Of a DNA stretch of 64,000 nt, positions 1 through 12,600 are shown piece by piece. The notes under the pieces are model-generated. The model saw only the letters and a list, made by a program, of their open reading frames with translations, made no database searches and was not told where the DNA came from. This stretch comes from Gari tellinella (Eukaryota; Mollusca; Bivalvia; Cardiida; Psammobiidae), in NCBI GenBank assembly GCA_922989275.2, contig OV277869.1, positions 20,284,189 to 20,348,188 on the forward strand, read 5' to 3'. A program made the translations under genes and the position numbers. Position 1 is the first letter of the stretch; each line of letters starts with the position of its first letter.

Positions 1-219
1 CAAAAAGATCTAGATCTACTCACTCTTATTTCTGATGTCCCATACATCATTTATATGACTTGTAGTCTTGTAGCTTGTATTTCGTTAATTAGATGACTGT
101 CAATAATTCAAGTGTCAATCGAGCTGTGATTTTGCAGACGACTACTACGGAAATTCCCGAGTCTTTACGTAAAATTTTGTATTTCTTTTCTGGTGTCGTT
201 TTTTTCAACCAGTATTTTT

Positions 220-1350
220 AGCTCACCTGGCACGTAGTGCCAAGGAGAGCTTTTAGGATCGCTGGATGTCCGTCGTCCGTCGTCTGTCTGTCTGTCTGTC
301 CACAATTGTTCGTTAACACTCTAGCAGGTTCAAATCTCATTGGATCTTGATGAAACTTGGTCACAATGTTTGCCTTAATGAAATCTAGGTCAAGTTCGAA
401 TGTGGGTCATGTCCGGTCAAAAACTAGGTCACTAGGTCAAATTATCGAAAAACCTTGTTAACACTCTAGAGGCTACAAATTTCATTAGATCTTCATGAAA
501 CTTCATCAATATGATTGCCTCAATGAAATCTAGGCCAAGTTCGAATGTGGGTCATGTCCCGTCAAAAACTAGGTCACTAGGTCAAATCTTCGAAAAACCT
601 TGTTAACACTCTAGAGACTACAAATTTCATTGGATCTTCATGAAACTTCATCAAAATGTTTGCCTTAATGAAATCTATGTCAAGTTCGAATGTGGGTCAT
701 GTCCGGTCAAAAACTAGGTCACTAGGTCAAATCTTCGAAAAACCTTGTTAACACTCTAGAGGCTACAAATTTCATTGGCTCTTCATGAAACTTCATCAAT
801 ATGATTGCCTCAATGAAATCTAGGCCAAGTTCGAATGTGGGTCATGTCAGGTCAAAAACTAGGTCACTAGGTCAAATCTTCGAAAAACCTCGTTAACACT
901 CTAGAGACTACAAATTTCATTGGATCTCATGAAACTTCATCAATATGATTGCCTCAATGAAATCTAGGCCAAGTTTGAATGTGGGTCATGTCAGGTCAAA
1001 AACTAGGTCACTAGGTCAAATCTTCGAAAAACCTCGTTAACACTCTAGAGACTACAAATTTCATTGGATCTTCATGAAACTTCATCAAAATGTTTGCCTC
1101 AATGAAATCTAGGTCAAGTTAAAATGTGGCTTATTTCTTGTCAAAAACTAGGTCACTAGGTCAAATCATCGAAAAACCTCGTTAACACTCTAGAGACTAC
1201 AAAATTCATTGAATCTTCATGAAACTTGAACAACATGTTTGTCTCATTGAAATCAAGGTCAAGTTAAAATGAGGGTCGTGCACGGTCAAAACCTAGGTCA
1301 CAGCGTACATGGTTACCAGGTGAGCGATTTAGGGCCATAGTGGCCCTTGT
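220..1350 (+). mobile_element. HINE-like element H1 (145-bp unit array)
   Basis: It starts AGCTCACCTGGCACG after TTTTT, with the stem-loop GGCACGTAGTGCC, then a GTCCGTC/GTCTGTCT microsatellite (268-301). A tandem array follows with anchors GTCAAAAACTAGG at 416, 561, 706, 851, 995, 1140 and 1285, a period of 145 bp. It ends with inverted end CAGGTGAGCG (1317-1326) and stem-loop GGGCCATAGTGGCCC, then TTGTTT. There is no coding capacity. Assignment to non-autonomous Helentrons is inference from architecture. Confidence 0.8.
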
Positions 1351-1589
1351 TTAAACAACTCTGTACGATTTCGTTTCCCTTTGGGAAACGAATAAACGAC
1401 GATGGGTTTTAAATTACAATTCCATACAAAAAAAATAAAATAAAAAAGGACCGAAATGCTGCGATTGTAGTTATCGAGTGTGCCGAAATTTTAACTATCG
1501 TATGTCACGTGGTACAAACGAGACAGCACTCGGGGGGTAAACCCCTATCAACAAGGCACATGTTTGTTTTAATGCGTCACAGTGTGGTC

Positions 1590-2010
1590 TATATCAGATA
1601 TAGATATGAGTAATACTGTTTGTACAGAGTAACCTCCCTTGCTCTATCGTCGCCCTCTGAACAGCCTATATCCCAATTTCCCAAACTTCTTAGTGCTTTC
1701 AGAGTATCTCATTTCTGTTGCATTCTCACACCCAAACCACGTTACCACTTCTAACCATGATGTGGAAATTTGTCATCATTTGTCATTTTCAAGAATTGAA
1801 GCATGTTCTTTGCGTGACTCTCTTTTGATAGATTTTTCATGACCGATGGAACCAAGTCAATCACTTGAGCAATGTCCTGTTGCATTTCGTCACCTTCGGA
1901 GATAGGAAAACCACCAAGCAAGTCATTGATCACATCATTGCAGCTGTCACTGGCATCATGGTTGAGCGTTTGGATGTTTTCTTTGTTCTGGTCTTGTTCT
2001 GATATAAAAG
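1590..2010 (-). pseudogene. Decayed fragment of a repeat-borne protein
   Basis: Read on the minus strand from about 2010, an open frame passes through NDLLGGFPISEGDEMQQDIA and VIDLVPSVMKNLSKE to FLKMTNDDKFPHH, stopping at 1751. After one frameshift, coding-like sequence continues as WLEVVTWFGCENATEMRY and KKFGKLGYRLFRGR to a TAG near 1640. The style (FLK...DKFP...EVV.WF...MRYS..TKKF..LG.RLF.G) resembles a multi-copy protein common in mollusc genomes, which I recognise only by pattern. It may be an N-terminal part of the family found at 22857-25090 and 35104-37250, but I cannot show this. It is not an intact gene. Its position, between two HINEs and on the strand opposite DHX8, fits transposon origin. 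Confidence 0.5.
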
Positions 2011-2325
2011 GCTCTACGATATTTCTTTGGTGATTTTGAAGGCTTTGTTAAATTTCTTTTATTCATGGTAATTTTTATTCTCTTAAGGGGGCTCTTGAAC
2101 CTAGGAGTTTGTGGCTTGTCTTGTGATTTACCGGTCGTATCATGTGTGGCATTATCACAGATGTCTATTTTAAAATACTATGCCTTTGTTGAAGCCTATA
2201 CGTGACGTCGGACCGTTTCCGTTCTCTTCGCTTTTTCTCTGTATTCAGCGTCTTTCGTATGCAGGTTAGAGCTCTCATTATTCTGAAAATAAAACAAACA
2301 TGCGTTAAGTTTTGATCATGTTTTT
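2011..2325. other. No recognised feature
   Basis: AT-rich sequence between the protein relic and HINE H2. I see no conserved frame, repeat or structure. Confidence 0.6.
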
Positions 2326-3566
2326 AGCTCACCTGAGCCAAAGGCTCAGGATGAGCTATTGTGATACCATTCCGTCCGTCGTCCGGTGTCTGGCGTCCGT
2401 CGTACGTTTTTCAAACAACATCTCCTCAGAAACCACTAACCCAATTTCAACCAAACTTTGTCAGAAGCATCAGTGGCAAGGAGGAACGAATTGTTGTTCA
2501 AAGTTTTTGGCTAGAATTATTCCCCTTGCTGTGGGACCATATTTTCTAACATGACCGTATAGACAACTTTTAATGCATAAGAAAATCTTAAAAAATCTTC
2601 TTCTCAGAAACCCAAAGGCCCAGACCTTTCATTTTTGGTATGTATCATTACCTAATGATCTTCTAGCAAGATTGTTCAAATTTTGACCCTGGGGCCAAAA
2701 ATGGCCCCGCCCTAGGGCTTATCAGTTTTTCTAAGGAAAACCTTTAAAAATCTTCTTCTCTGAAACTGTATGGCCTAGATCATTAATATTTGACATGTAG
2801 CTTTGTCTTATGGTCCTCTACCAAGATTGTTCAAATTATGACCCCCGGTCAAAATTGGCCCCGCCCTGGGGCTTATCAGTTTTACATAGACTTATATAGG
2901 AAAACCTTAAAAAAATCTTCTTCTCTGAAACTGTAAGGCCCAGATCATTAATATTTGACATGTAGCTTTGCCTCATGGTCCTTTTCCAAGATTGTTCAAA
3001 TTATGACCCCCAGACCAAAACTGGCCCCGCCCTCGGGTTTATCAGTTTTTCATAGAAAAACCTTTAAAAATCTTCTTCTCTGAAACCGTTAGGCCCAGAT
3101 CATTAATGTTTTACATGTAGCTTTGCCTCATGGTATTTTACCAAGATTGTTCAAATTATGACTCTCGGGCCAAAAATGGCCCCGCCCCTGGGCTTATCAG
3201 TTTTACATTGAATTATTTAGGAAAACCTTAAAAAATCTTCTTCTCTGAAACTGTAAGGCCCAGATCATTAATATTTGACATGTAGCTTTGCCTCATGGTC
3301 CTCTACCAAGATTGTTCAAATTATGACCCCCGGACCAAAAATGGCCCAGCCCTCGGGCTTATCAGTTTTTCATAGAAAAACCTTTAAAAACCTTCTTCTC
3401 TGAAACCATTAGGCCCAGATCATTAATATTTTACATGTAGCTTTGCCTTATGGTCCTCTAACAAGATTGTTCAAATTATGACACATTGATCATAACTTTA
3501 TTAAAATGTTGTTTTGCCCTGCAATTTCCTCAGGTGAGCGAAATGTGACCCTCTGGGTCACTTGTT
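2326..3566 (+). mobile_element. HINE-like element H2 with alternating 155/165-bp units
   Basis: The 5' stem is GAGCCAAAGGCTC inside AGCTCACC...GATGAGCT, followed by GTCCGTCGTCCGG. Anchors ATTGTTCAAA fall at 2671, 2826, 2991, 3146, 3311 and 3466, so spacing alternates 155, 165, 155, 165, 155. The longer unit carries the extra segment TTACATAGACTTATATAGG. The 3' end is CTCAGGTGAGCG with stem-loop GTGACCCTCTGGGTCAC and CTTGTT. Confidence 0.8.
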
Positions 3567-3902
3567 AATATCTGACATCATCTGGGGAAAAGGTGGCATA
3601 TTGCTGAACACACAGTGTCATCCTAGGTCAGCTATATTCACATGTTTATGATGGTATTTATGTTTAACACTGCACAGGGAGCTGTATATGCTCATGAGAG
3701 ACAAAATTCTAAAACCTTGATCAAACGCAGCGCCTTACACGTGTCGTCTAATCAGGGATTACGATAGTTGTCCCTCAATAAGCCACCATTTCACATATGA
3801 AGTTATATATGTAGAAATTAAGATATTGTTACATTGCATGAGCAATGGGAAAATTGACAGTATTATCAATTATATCTTGACACGCCATAAAAGCAGAGCA
3901 AT
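3567..3902. other. No recognised feature
   Basis: Unique-looking AT-rich sequence between H2 and the TIR element that begins near 3908. Confidence 0.5.
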
Positions 3903-3907
3903 CTGAC

Positions 3908-5175
3908 CGTGGTATATTTTGCGATATACCACGGTTGTGATATGACGTTATAAAATATACTGACACAAAAAGAAACTGTGCACTTTTATATTTAGTGTAA
4001 CTTTTTCGTTACTAAGTTTAGAATGATAAATTTTAGCATAGTGAGTGATAAAATAATTCTTCACACACTGCACTAACTTATCTGATATTAAAGCACCTGG
4101 ATGTCATGCAAACGCACCAACGGCTATTATGCAATATTAAGCCCCTGCTGCCTGTGTAATATGTTTACAATTACATATTTTCACTGACCGATATCTTTAC
4201 TGATTATGCAATAATAAAATCACTGTACATTTGAATTAAACTTGTTAACCCTTTCCCCAATAGAAGCGCCTTTCAGCGCATTGCGTTTATTCCTCCGCTG
4301 AAGAAAATAGTTCCAATTTATACATTCATGAAAAATATTATACGGAAAATTTCATTAATTCTAGCAGGAGGTTGCTTAAAGCAGGCTGAAAGTAAAGCAG
4401 AATGCGCCATATGGCGCATTCTGCTTTACCTTCAACCTGCTTTAAGTAGTCACCTATTTTCAAAACTAGAAACAGGCTATGGGGTAAAGGGTTAACAAGC
4501 TGCCACGGCTTCAAGAAAACAAACGAATTCAGACACTTAACACCTTTAATCCGACGTCAGCATCTCTGACGGCACCGGGCTGTTTGATTGCCACCGAAAT
4601 ACCACCATGACCCTTCGACATCCTTACGATCAAAATGGAAGCGTTAGAGTTCAATCAGGATCCAGCAAGCCATCACCTCAGGGTAGATACATGACGTTGA
4701 CGAATTAACGTCTCAAGATGTTACGTCAGGTCAATGCGTTCGCGATTTATTGCATTGGTCAGTATACGATGAGGACATTACACATACCGATTTAAATCCA
4801 TTTTCATTTTCAAAACTTTAGGAAACAATACCGATTTGCAACTTTTACTTTTAACCCCTACTTCATTCAAGCGTTAACAGTGCATTTATAATAACACAAA
4901 TTTGATTAAAATATAAAGCATCGTGTAAAAGAAATATTTACGAACATTTTGATACCACACTTGCCTATATTTCTTTAAAAACAGATGGAAATTTTAATTC
5001 CTAAACAAGTGCACAGTTTCTTTTTCGTGTCAGTATATAATGGTAAATGACGTCTTGAGGCATTTCTTGAGTTATGCCAATCTATTAGTCAAGATTGGTG
5101 ACATATCAACATTTCATGGTAAAACCAAAAAATCGATGTTCTACCGCGGTATATCGTCCAATATATCACATTCGG
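3908..5175. mobile_element. TIR element with imperfect inverted ends (about 1.27 kb)
   Basis: The left end (GTGGTATATTTTGCGATATA) and right end (5145-5170, inverted) match imperfectly. An inner block near 3956-3985 (TATACTGACAC...GTGCACTT) recurs inverted at 5007-5037 with a one-base length difference. The element hosts the MITE at 4249-4491. No transposase is visible and the target duplication is not resolved. Confidence 0.6.
4249..4491. mobile_element. TTAA-flanked palindromic MITE (piggyBac-like), copy 1
   Basis: It is flanked by TTAA at 4245-4248 and 4492-4495. Ends are CCCTTTCCCCAATAG and CTATGGGGTAAAGGG. The core is a long palindrome (4368-4445) centred on GCGCCATATGGCGC with arms that read GCAGGCTGAAAGTAAAGCAG. 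TTAA targets and CCC-starting ends are the pattern of piggyBac-class elements; assignment is inference. Confidence 0.82.
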
Positions 5176-5875
5176 TAATTCAAATATGCGTCATGTAACC
5201 AGGCGGGCTATGCGAGTTTAAAATAGTTTGGATCGAGGATCAGGCCCCGCATTTCTCGTGGTCAGACTCTCAATTCATATTTTTTACATAGGCCTTGCGT
5301 TCAATATATACAATTGTGTATCCAGCTAACTGTGTTTGTCCACGATCTTTGGTAGGTACTAAAGTATTTCAATAATAATTAAGGAGCCAAAAACAATATT
5401 TTAATAGGCATAATCAATATTTACTTAATTTGACTATCGAATCCGCTTCCCAAGGTAGCCTTGCTCGATTTTTCTTCCCAAAGTAGCTTTCCCGTATATC
5501 TCTGATTTTCCCTATTTCCATTGCGTTTTTCAGAACCAGTAGCATACAATTCTATTATTTCTCCATTTAACAGCAAATTTTGCTGACAATGTACTTTTAG
5601 AGATACGCAAACCTAGAATTTTACTAAGAAATTGGTTTCGCTGAACACAGTAGCCCTTCGTCTTGCGTGCTCTCCAGCCAGTTTTCCACCGATCTAGCAA
5701 AAACACCGTATTTAATCCGCGATAAAGGTTGACACGATCAAAGCTTACTACTTTCTCGTTCGAATTGGCCACAGGTCTCGTCACATTTGCATGGCAAATA
5801 AAATACTTACAGCTCTTTCAAAAGTTCAATCGAGGCAAAATACGTCTGGACATGGTAGCTTTTATGACGTCAAAG
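5176..5875. other. No recognised feature
   Basis: AT-rich sequence. A short minus-strand frame at 5530-5784 has no recognisable composition or homology. I see no repeat shared with the rest of the window. Confidence 0.5.
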
Positions 5876-6600
5876 TCACGTGGTATTACCAAAACTGCCT
5901 CTTTTAAGGCGGTTCTTTGTAAGGCGCTCCATTTTCTCCTTCATGGGATGATCAGGTAAGTACTGGTACTTGCTGGCTTGTATGAGAGCTTTGGTCTCTC
6001 TTCTCTTTACAAGTGGTGGGATGGCAGTGACTTCTTCCATGGCCTTTATTGGTGTGGACTTCATTGCTCCAGTGATGAGTCTGAGGGCCTGGTTTTGGAT
6101 TGTGCCTTGCCGCTGTTGGTTAGTCTTTGCAGTGGTCATCCAGGCTGGAGAGCTATACTCTAGGGTGGGTCTTATGGTCCCAAGATAGACTGTCTTGAGT
6201 CTTTTTTCATTTGCTCCCCCAGCTTGTGCCAGCCAGTTTCCGCAGAATTGCAAGTTTTTTCCTTGCATTGGCTTCAACATTGGCAAGGTATGCTCTCCAT
6301 GTGAGCCGTTTGTCGAAGGTCACCCCAAGGTATGTTGCCTCCTCCACTTGCACAAGAGGGGTGCCACAAATCTTGATGGTACCAGCCTTCTGCTTTGGTG
6401 ACAGGGAGAAAAGAGTTGTGCAAGACTTTTCTGTGTTGACCTTAACACACCATTCTTCTGCCCATGTTGAAAGCCTCTCTGTGGCTTATTGCATCCTGTA
6501 AGTGGCAGTTGTTGCATACTCCTGAACACCAAAGCACAAGGTCATCTGCATATAGGGCAGCTTTTATTCCTCGTGGTAGGTCTGCGACAAAACCCATTAA
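5876..6600 (-). mobile_element. LINE reverse-transcriptase C-terminal fragment (Jockey/I-like), decayed
   Basis: Read on the minus strand, the fragment begins near 6600 with GFVADLPRGIKAALYADDLV, which contains the YADD catalytic box of reverse transcriptase. After a frameshift it continues through EEATYLGVTFDKRLTW and KKLAILRKLAGTSW. The open stretch 6286-5876 then reads KRLKTVYLGTIRPTLEYSSP and later VKRRETKALIQASKYQYLPD, the thumb and connection typical of Jockey/I-superfamily LINEs. No endonuclease domain or poly-A tail is visible. The upstream end is cut by a small MITE at 6593-6715. It is 5'-truncated and inactive. Confidence 0.85.
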
Positions 6601-6715
6601 CTCATAAGTGATACACAATTTTCGATACTTATCTCAATACAAGCTTGTGGATTAAAGTGTATCAAAATGAGTCAGTATGAGAATATTGCACTATGAGTCA
6701 GTATGGGTTAATGGG
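6593..6715. mobile_element. Small MITE with CCCATTAACTCATA ends
   Basis: The left end CCCATTAACTCATA (6593-6606) and right end TATGGGTTAATGGG (6702-6715) are inverted, and TTAA follows at 6716-6719. It probably belongs to the TTAA-MITE group (ends otherwise CCCATTACCCCATA) but lacks the palindromic core. Confidence 0.6.
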
Positions 6716-6719
6716 TTAA

Positions 6720-7198
6720 GGGATACCCATAATGACTTGGCATTTTAAGGAATTGATGAAATGTCCCTTTCTGCATCAAATAAATAGATTTGTATTATCA
6801 TGACGTTTCTTTTGCTTTAAAACATTATGCTTTCTTGAAATATCATGGTCTTATGATCGTTCATACAAAGTTTCTCGCACAAGTCAATAAAAATAAGTGA
6901 ACTGTATGCATATAAGACAGTCCAGTAAAAAACCAAGACATCTGTCTTGTTAATAAGATTAACAAAGTATTTCATAGCGTGGTACTTGCCTTGGAACTTA
7001 ATGTACTTAACAAGGTAAGATTCATTACTTTAAACAAAAGTAACTGCCAAATATCTAAAAATTCAACGAAAAGCTTCAAAATTACACATTTTCCCTGGGA
7101 GATTTAGGGTTTCGTGAAATTCCTGATTTTTCAGTGATCTCATGTATTCCCTGATTACTCGTTATCCCTGTAACATATAAGAAGATAAGCTTTTTATA
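6720..7198. other. No recognised feature
   Basis: AT-rich sequence between a MITE and the next tandem-array element. Confidence 0.5.
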
Positions 7199-8100
7199 CC
7201 CCCTCAAACAAAGTTTTGAGGGGTATACTGGAGTCACCATGTCCGTCCGGCCGGCTTGTCCGGATCATAACTTCTAAAGTATAAGAGCTATTGACTTCAA
7301 ACTTCATATACAGATAGATCTCATTGACCAGGAGTGCAGTGCACAAGAACCATAACTCTGTCATCCATATCTTTGGAGTTATTGCCCTTTGTTATTTTTA
7401 CCCAGTTTAGGCTTGTCCAGAGCATAACTTCCAAAGTATAAGAGCTTTTGACTTCAAACTTCATATACAGATAGATCTCATTGACTATGAGTGCAGTGCG
7501 CAAGAACCATAACTCTATCATCATTATTCTTGGAGTAATTGACCTTTGTTGTTATATTTTAACCCAATTTAGGCTTGTCCGGAGCATAACTTCCAAGGTA
7601 TAAGAGCTATTGACTTCAAACTTCATATACAAATTGATCTTATGAACAAGGAGTGCAATGCGCAAGAACCATAACTCTATCACCAGTATTTTTGGAGTTA
7701 TTGCCCTTTGTTGTTGTATTTTTATCCAATTTAGGCTTGTCCAGAGCATAACTTCCAAAGTATAAGAGCTATTGACTTCAAACTTCATATACAGATAGAT
7801 CTTATTAACTTAGAGTGCAGTGCGCAAGAACCATAACTCTATCATCAGTATTTTTGGAGTTATTGCCCTTTGTTGTTATATTTTTACCCAATTTAGGCTT
7901 GTCCCGAGCATAACTTCCAAAGTATAAGAGCTATTGACTTCAAACTTCATATGCAGATAGATTGTAATTATCAGGAGTGCAGTGCATAAGAACCATTACT
8001 CTGTCATCCATATTTTTGGAGTTTTTCCTTTTGTTGTTATATTTTTATCTAATTTAGGCTTGTCAAGAACATAACAAGCTATTTTTGGAGTTGTTGCCCT
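7199..8100 (+). mobile_element. Tandem-array element of a second terminus type (162-bp units)
   Basis: After TTTTTATA it opens with the stem-loop CCCCTCAaacaaagttTTGAGGGG, then GTCCGTCCGG. Units follow with GCTTGTCC anchors at 7411, 7573, 7735, 7897 and 8058, a 162-bp period. The plan is the same as the AGCTCACC elements (T-run, hairpin, GTCC repeat, unit array) but the sequences are unrelated. The next element (H4) begins at 8109, which may truncate its 3' end. Confidence 0.65.
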
Positions 8101-8108
8101 TTGTTATT

Positions 8109-9476
8109 AGCTCACCTGAGCACAAAGTGCTCAAGGTGAGCTATTGTGATCTGTTGCCGTCTGTCGGTGTTGGTGTCGGTGTCGTCTGTTAACAATTTGT
8201 TTCAAATAATTTCTTCTCTGAAACCAATGGCCCAATTTTAACCAAACTTGGTCAGATACATACTGTAGTTGTGAGCTTCAAAAACTGTTAAAAAAAAGTG
8301 GGTTGGGCAATCGGTCTTGTTGCCATGGCAACCATGCACAATATCTAAAAAAATCTTCTTCTCAAAAACGACTGGTCCGATTTCAATTTGGTTTGCACCA
8401 AAATGTTTCTCAATTAATATACTTTCAAAATTGTTCAAAGAATTTTGATCCATCAAAAAACATGGCCGCCAGAGGGCGTGGTCATTTTCCGTATTTACGT
8501 AATATTGACAACTAAAGTCAAAACTTTAAACATCTTCTTGTCAATAACTATAAGTCCTAGGATAACCAAATTTCACATGTAGCATCATGTTGTAAACCTT
8601 TAGCAAGTTTGTTCAAATCATGACCCCAGGGTCAAAAATGGCCCCGCCCCGGGGCTAATATCAGTTTTACATAGACTTATATAGGAAAACCTTTAAAAAG
8701 CTTCTTCTTTGAAACCGTAAGGCCCAGACAATTTATATTTGGCATCTAGCTTTATCTTATGGTCCTCTATCAAGTATGTTCAAATCATGACCCCAGGGTA
8801 AAAAATGGCCCAGCCCTGGGGCTTATCAGTTTTAATAGACTTATAAAGGAAAACCTTTAAAACTCTTCTTCTCTGAAAACTTAAGGCCCAGACCTTTTAT
8901 ATTTGGCATCTATCTTTGCCTTATGGTCCTCTACCAAGATTGTTCAAATCATGACCCCCAGATAAAAAATGGCCCGACCCGGGGCTTATCAGTTTTACAT
9001 AGACTTATATAGGAATAAACCTTTAAAACTCTTCTTCTCTGAAACCGTAAGACCCAGCCCTTTTATATTTGGCATCTAGCTTTGCCTTATGGTCCTCTAC
9101 CAAGATTGTTCAAATCATGACCCCCAGATCAAAAATGGCCCCGCCCCGGGGCTTATCAGTTTTACAAAGACTTATGTAGTAAAACCTTTAAAAACATTGC
9201 TTCTCTGAAACCGTAAGGCCCATACCTTTTATATTTGGCATCTAGCTTTGTCTTATGGTCCTCTACCAAGATTGTTCAAATCATGACCCCAGGGTAAAAA
9301 AATTGCCCCACCCCGGGGCTTATCAGTTTTACATATACTTCTACAGGAAAACCTAATTCCGAGTTGTTACAGTTTCATGCAACAGTCCACATACATGCAA
9401 TGACAAACTTCATTATGCATCAAGTAAAACACAATAGTTACTCAGGTGAGCGATTTAGGGCCGCATGCGGCTCTTG
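8109..9476 (+). mobile_element. HINE-like element H4 (about 165-bp units)
   Basis: The 5' stem-loop is GAGCACAAAGTGCTC. Anchors GTTCAAATCA lie at 8611, 8778, 8942, 9108 and 9274. The 3' end is CTCAGGTGAGCG with stem GCCGCATGCGGC and CTCTTGTTTT. Perfect X-box sequence at 8319-8332. Confidence 0.8.
8319..8332. promoter_or_regulatory. Consensus RFX X-box inside H4
   Basis: GTTGCCATGGCAAC fits the X-box rule GTNRCC-N(0-3)-RGYAAC exactly. Function is untested. Confidence 0.5.
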
Positions 9477-9632
9477 TTTTTTTACAAGTTATGAAGCACT
9501 TATTTGTCCTGAAACATTTACCTCTTGTGACATGACCCTACTGGGGGTATGTATGAATCACCATTTGTGATAGGTCTAGATCAAATTTTAGCTACTGACA
9601 TGAGTGCTTTATTCTTCAGTCGTCATATGACT

Positions 9633-12600
9633 GGTTTATGGTCTCAACGTCCCAAGACCGCAACGTACCAGACGGAACGTCCCAATTATCTGGATGGAAC
9701 GTCCCACTATATAAAAATTATATGAAAACAGTATTATTTTACTGTTCCTTAATAAAGAAATGGTTTAATAATTTTCCCGAACCTAATCTGAAGGTTTTAT
9801 GAAGAATATTGTCAAAAAATTAACACCCGATCGAAGGAAAAAAAGAATGCCTGTATAAACTCGTATCACGATGGGATGGAATGTTTGGCTTTTATACAAA
9901 TGTCTCATTACAGACTAGAAGCCATCGCAGGCTTTAATAAGGGTTGAATCTGTGTGTAAATTGGATGTACACATGTCATACGAATACAGTGAGGAACCTG
10001 ATCAGGGGTTATTCAATCCTAAATAGTCATTAATGGACAAAACTTAGCTGGAAACTGGAATTGTCCATTCAGGGATGAATAGGTTAAGGAAAATTATCGG
10101 CGATTGTAAACCAAGAAAAGCCAACTTTTTTAACAGGGGTGTCGATACAGTTACTTAAACAATATATATATGCCTTTAAATACGATATTAGTACATCAAA
10201 TCTATTTTAGTTGGTGTTTACGAAGGTTAGGTAGGATCGGCATTTTTCATATCGTCGCCGATTTTTGGACAATAAAAGTATCTTTTTGAGCGGGAATTCA
10301 TATATGACTTATAAACTGATACACAGATACCTTTAAATACGCTATTACAACATAAAACCCTTTTCCTGTGGTGTTCTCTGCATTTCGAGTCGCTCGTCGA
10401 TGAAAACAAAGAAAATGAATTCTGCTAAATATGACGCCTGCTTAAATCAATATATCCTCTATATGTGACTTTATTAATATCCAATTTACAAACAATTTGG
10501 AATATATGATGAGAATTGAGTTGGTCTCTAATCTGGATGAAACTGTTTGAAAAGGTTATCAGGAGATTAGCTTTAGCTGCCGTCTCGGCCGTCGGAGTGT
10601 ACTATTTGCAATTTTTTCTACGATCGGGTGTTCATTTTTGTAATAACAGATATCCTAAATCAATCAGATTATATATCGTGAATAATCTCAAAAACAATAA
10701 ATTATCCAAAAAATAGTATGATAAAACTGATTTTCTATAATTTTTATAAAGTGGGACGACATTATTTGTTAATGACGAGTATACTCGTCGTTAGGGCTGA
10801 ATGTATAAACCTACGAAAACGCCCCGAGTTCCCCATTTAAAATAGGGGTTATGCATTAATTCTATTTTTGGACTTTTTTCGACACTCCGGCCATGCCGTA
10901 CAAATACACATTGAAATACCGAATACAACGTTTAAAATAGGTTTAAGATATAGTCTTGAAACTTATTATATCAATTTAAATGTATAGTATGAACTCATGG
11001 TCGAACATTGGCGACCATATAAAAGTGCCGAGTATCCCTGACATACGAAAACAAAAGCCGAAATTCATTTAATATGTACATAATATTAGCTCGTTCCCTT
11101 GTGAATATTCTTTCCAGACTCCACCCACTATGAATAATTAACTAAATTTCTACTCTGTTATAATTAACAATCGTTTTTGCTAAACAGTTGTGACAACTCT
11201 GATCTATGATAACTCTATAGACAGGTATAGTAGGCCCTGAACAATGTCTGCTCTGTTTGCAGAGGCGTTAAAAGGCTCAGTCGGGAAAGGGTTAAGAGAC
11301 CTACAAATTGGTGTTAAAACAAAAATCCCATTCAAAATGATTCTTTAATTGGATTAAATGCGGCTACACTTAAAACTGAATTGTCACTTTTATATTGACA
11401 CCGATTTTAACAGTCCATGGCACAAAGGCATCTTTTTGAAACTTGACTGAAATTAGTCGCAGGTTGGAAAACACATGTAATTTCAAAGAAATCGTAATAT
11501 CTGATATTACAGTAAAACTTACACATACAGTGAAGAAGACGTTATTCTTTCACGTTTAAACGCAAACAAAATGCACTTGCAATAAAATGTAGGAAATGAC
11601 AACTAGTGGTCAATTCTGAATATTTATTTTAATCTGAGTGGCAAACATTAAGGAGCCTGGTCAGACGCCGGGTTACTCTCCAAAATGTTTGCAATGTCAA
11701 TAATAAGTTTGAGCAAAAATGCGTTTATTTGGAAAGAATAATGTGTTCTCCACTATAATTACCTAACAAATCAATAGTCCAGTCCACGGAATTATAAACT
11801 TCTGTATATTTCCTTGTCCAGTCAATATTATCTGTAACAAAACTATTCAAAGTCTGATTCGACTCATACACACAAACACGTAAGGGACGGGTGATTGACA
11901 GGACAAGGTCTTTTGAAGTTAATCGACACAGCTTCTTACAGGTTAACCGCTTTCTGATGACATGTTTCATCTGTTTCTGCAGACTTTATTTTCGGCAGTC
12001 GGCTCTATTCATAGTCTTTGATGTTGCCGCGCAGAGGGCGATTTTTTTTTGTTTTTCAAAAGGGACCATCTGCTGAGAAGAATCACCAGTCAAATTGTAA
12101 TAGTTATGCACCCATGCAAACCTGGCCTATTAAACTACCGCTGTACCCATACCATTTAGCCTTATCTATTTTGTTAAGCAAACAGTGTAGACACTGCTCA
12201 GATGAATCCTTCACGAGTTCTTTGATCAGAATCTGCACTATTTGATGCCCCCGGTATCTATAAATGCGGATGCGTATAGCGTTGTCCTGTCCGTGTGTCC
12301 GTCCGTTAAGTAGACTTTACCGTTTCCTCCAACATCAATACCACTTACTCAAATCCCTAGATACTTATACAGTTGTTGTCTTTAAGTTGGTTTACGGGTA
12401 AAATATTTAACCCTCATCATGTTAAGTGTGACTTGTCTAATAATTGCAAACAGGTTGTATCCAGATCTGGATCCAAACTATTTGTCACTCATTTCAACTT
12501 TTCTTCTTTTTCAAATGCATGAAAACTAATTTTCAGCTTATCAGACAATATGTTTAAAAAAGACGACAATTCAGCATGAACACGTTAAAAACTCTTTGAT

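Noticed and set aside
220..1350. CRISPR-like array
   Set aside because: The 145-bp units are repeated without unique spacers, in an intron-rich animal genome; it is a transposon-internal minisatellite.
3956..5037. Possible solo LTR pair
   Set aside because: The matching blocks are inverted, not direct, so they are TIR-type ends.
11725..11970. 81-codon minus-strand frame inside the 9633-13664 element
   Set aside because: Composition is slightly protein-like, but its end runs into the GATCC-hairpin repeat sequence (TTATTCTTTCCAAATAAACG, also near 48262), and I recognise no family.
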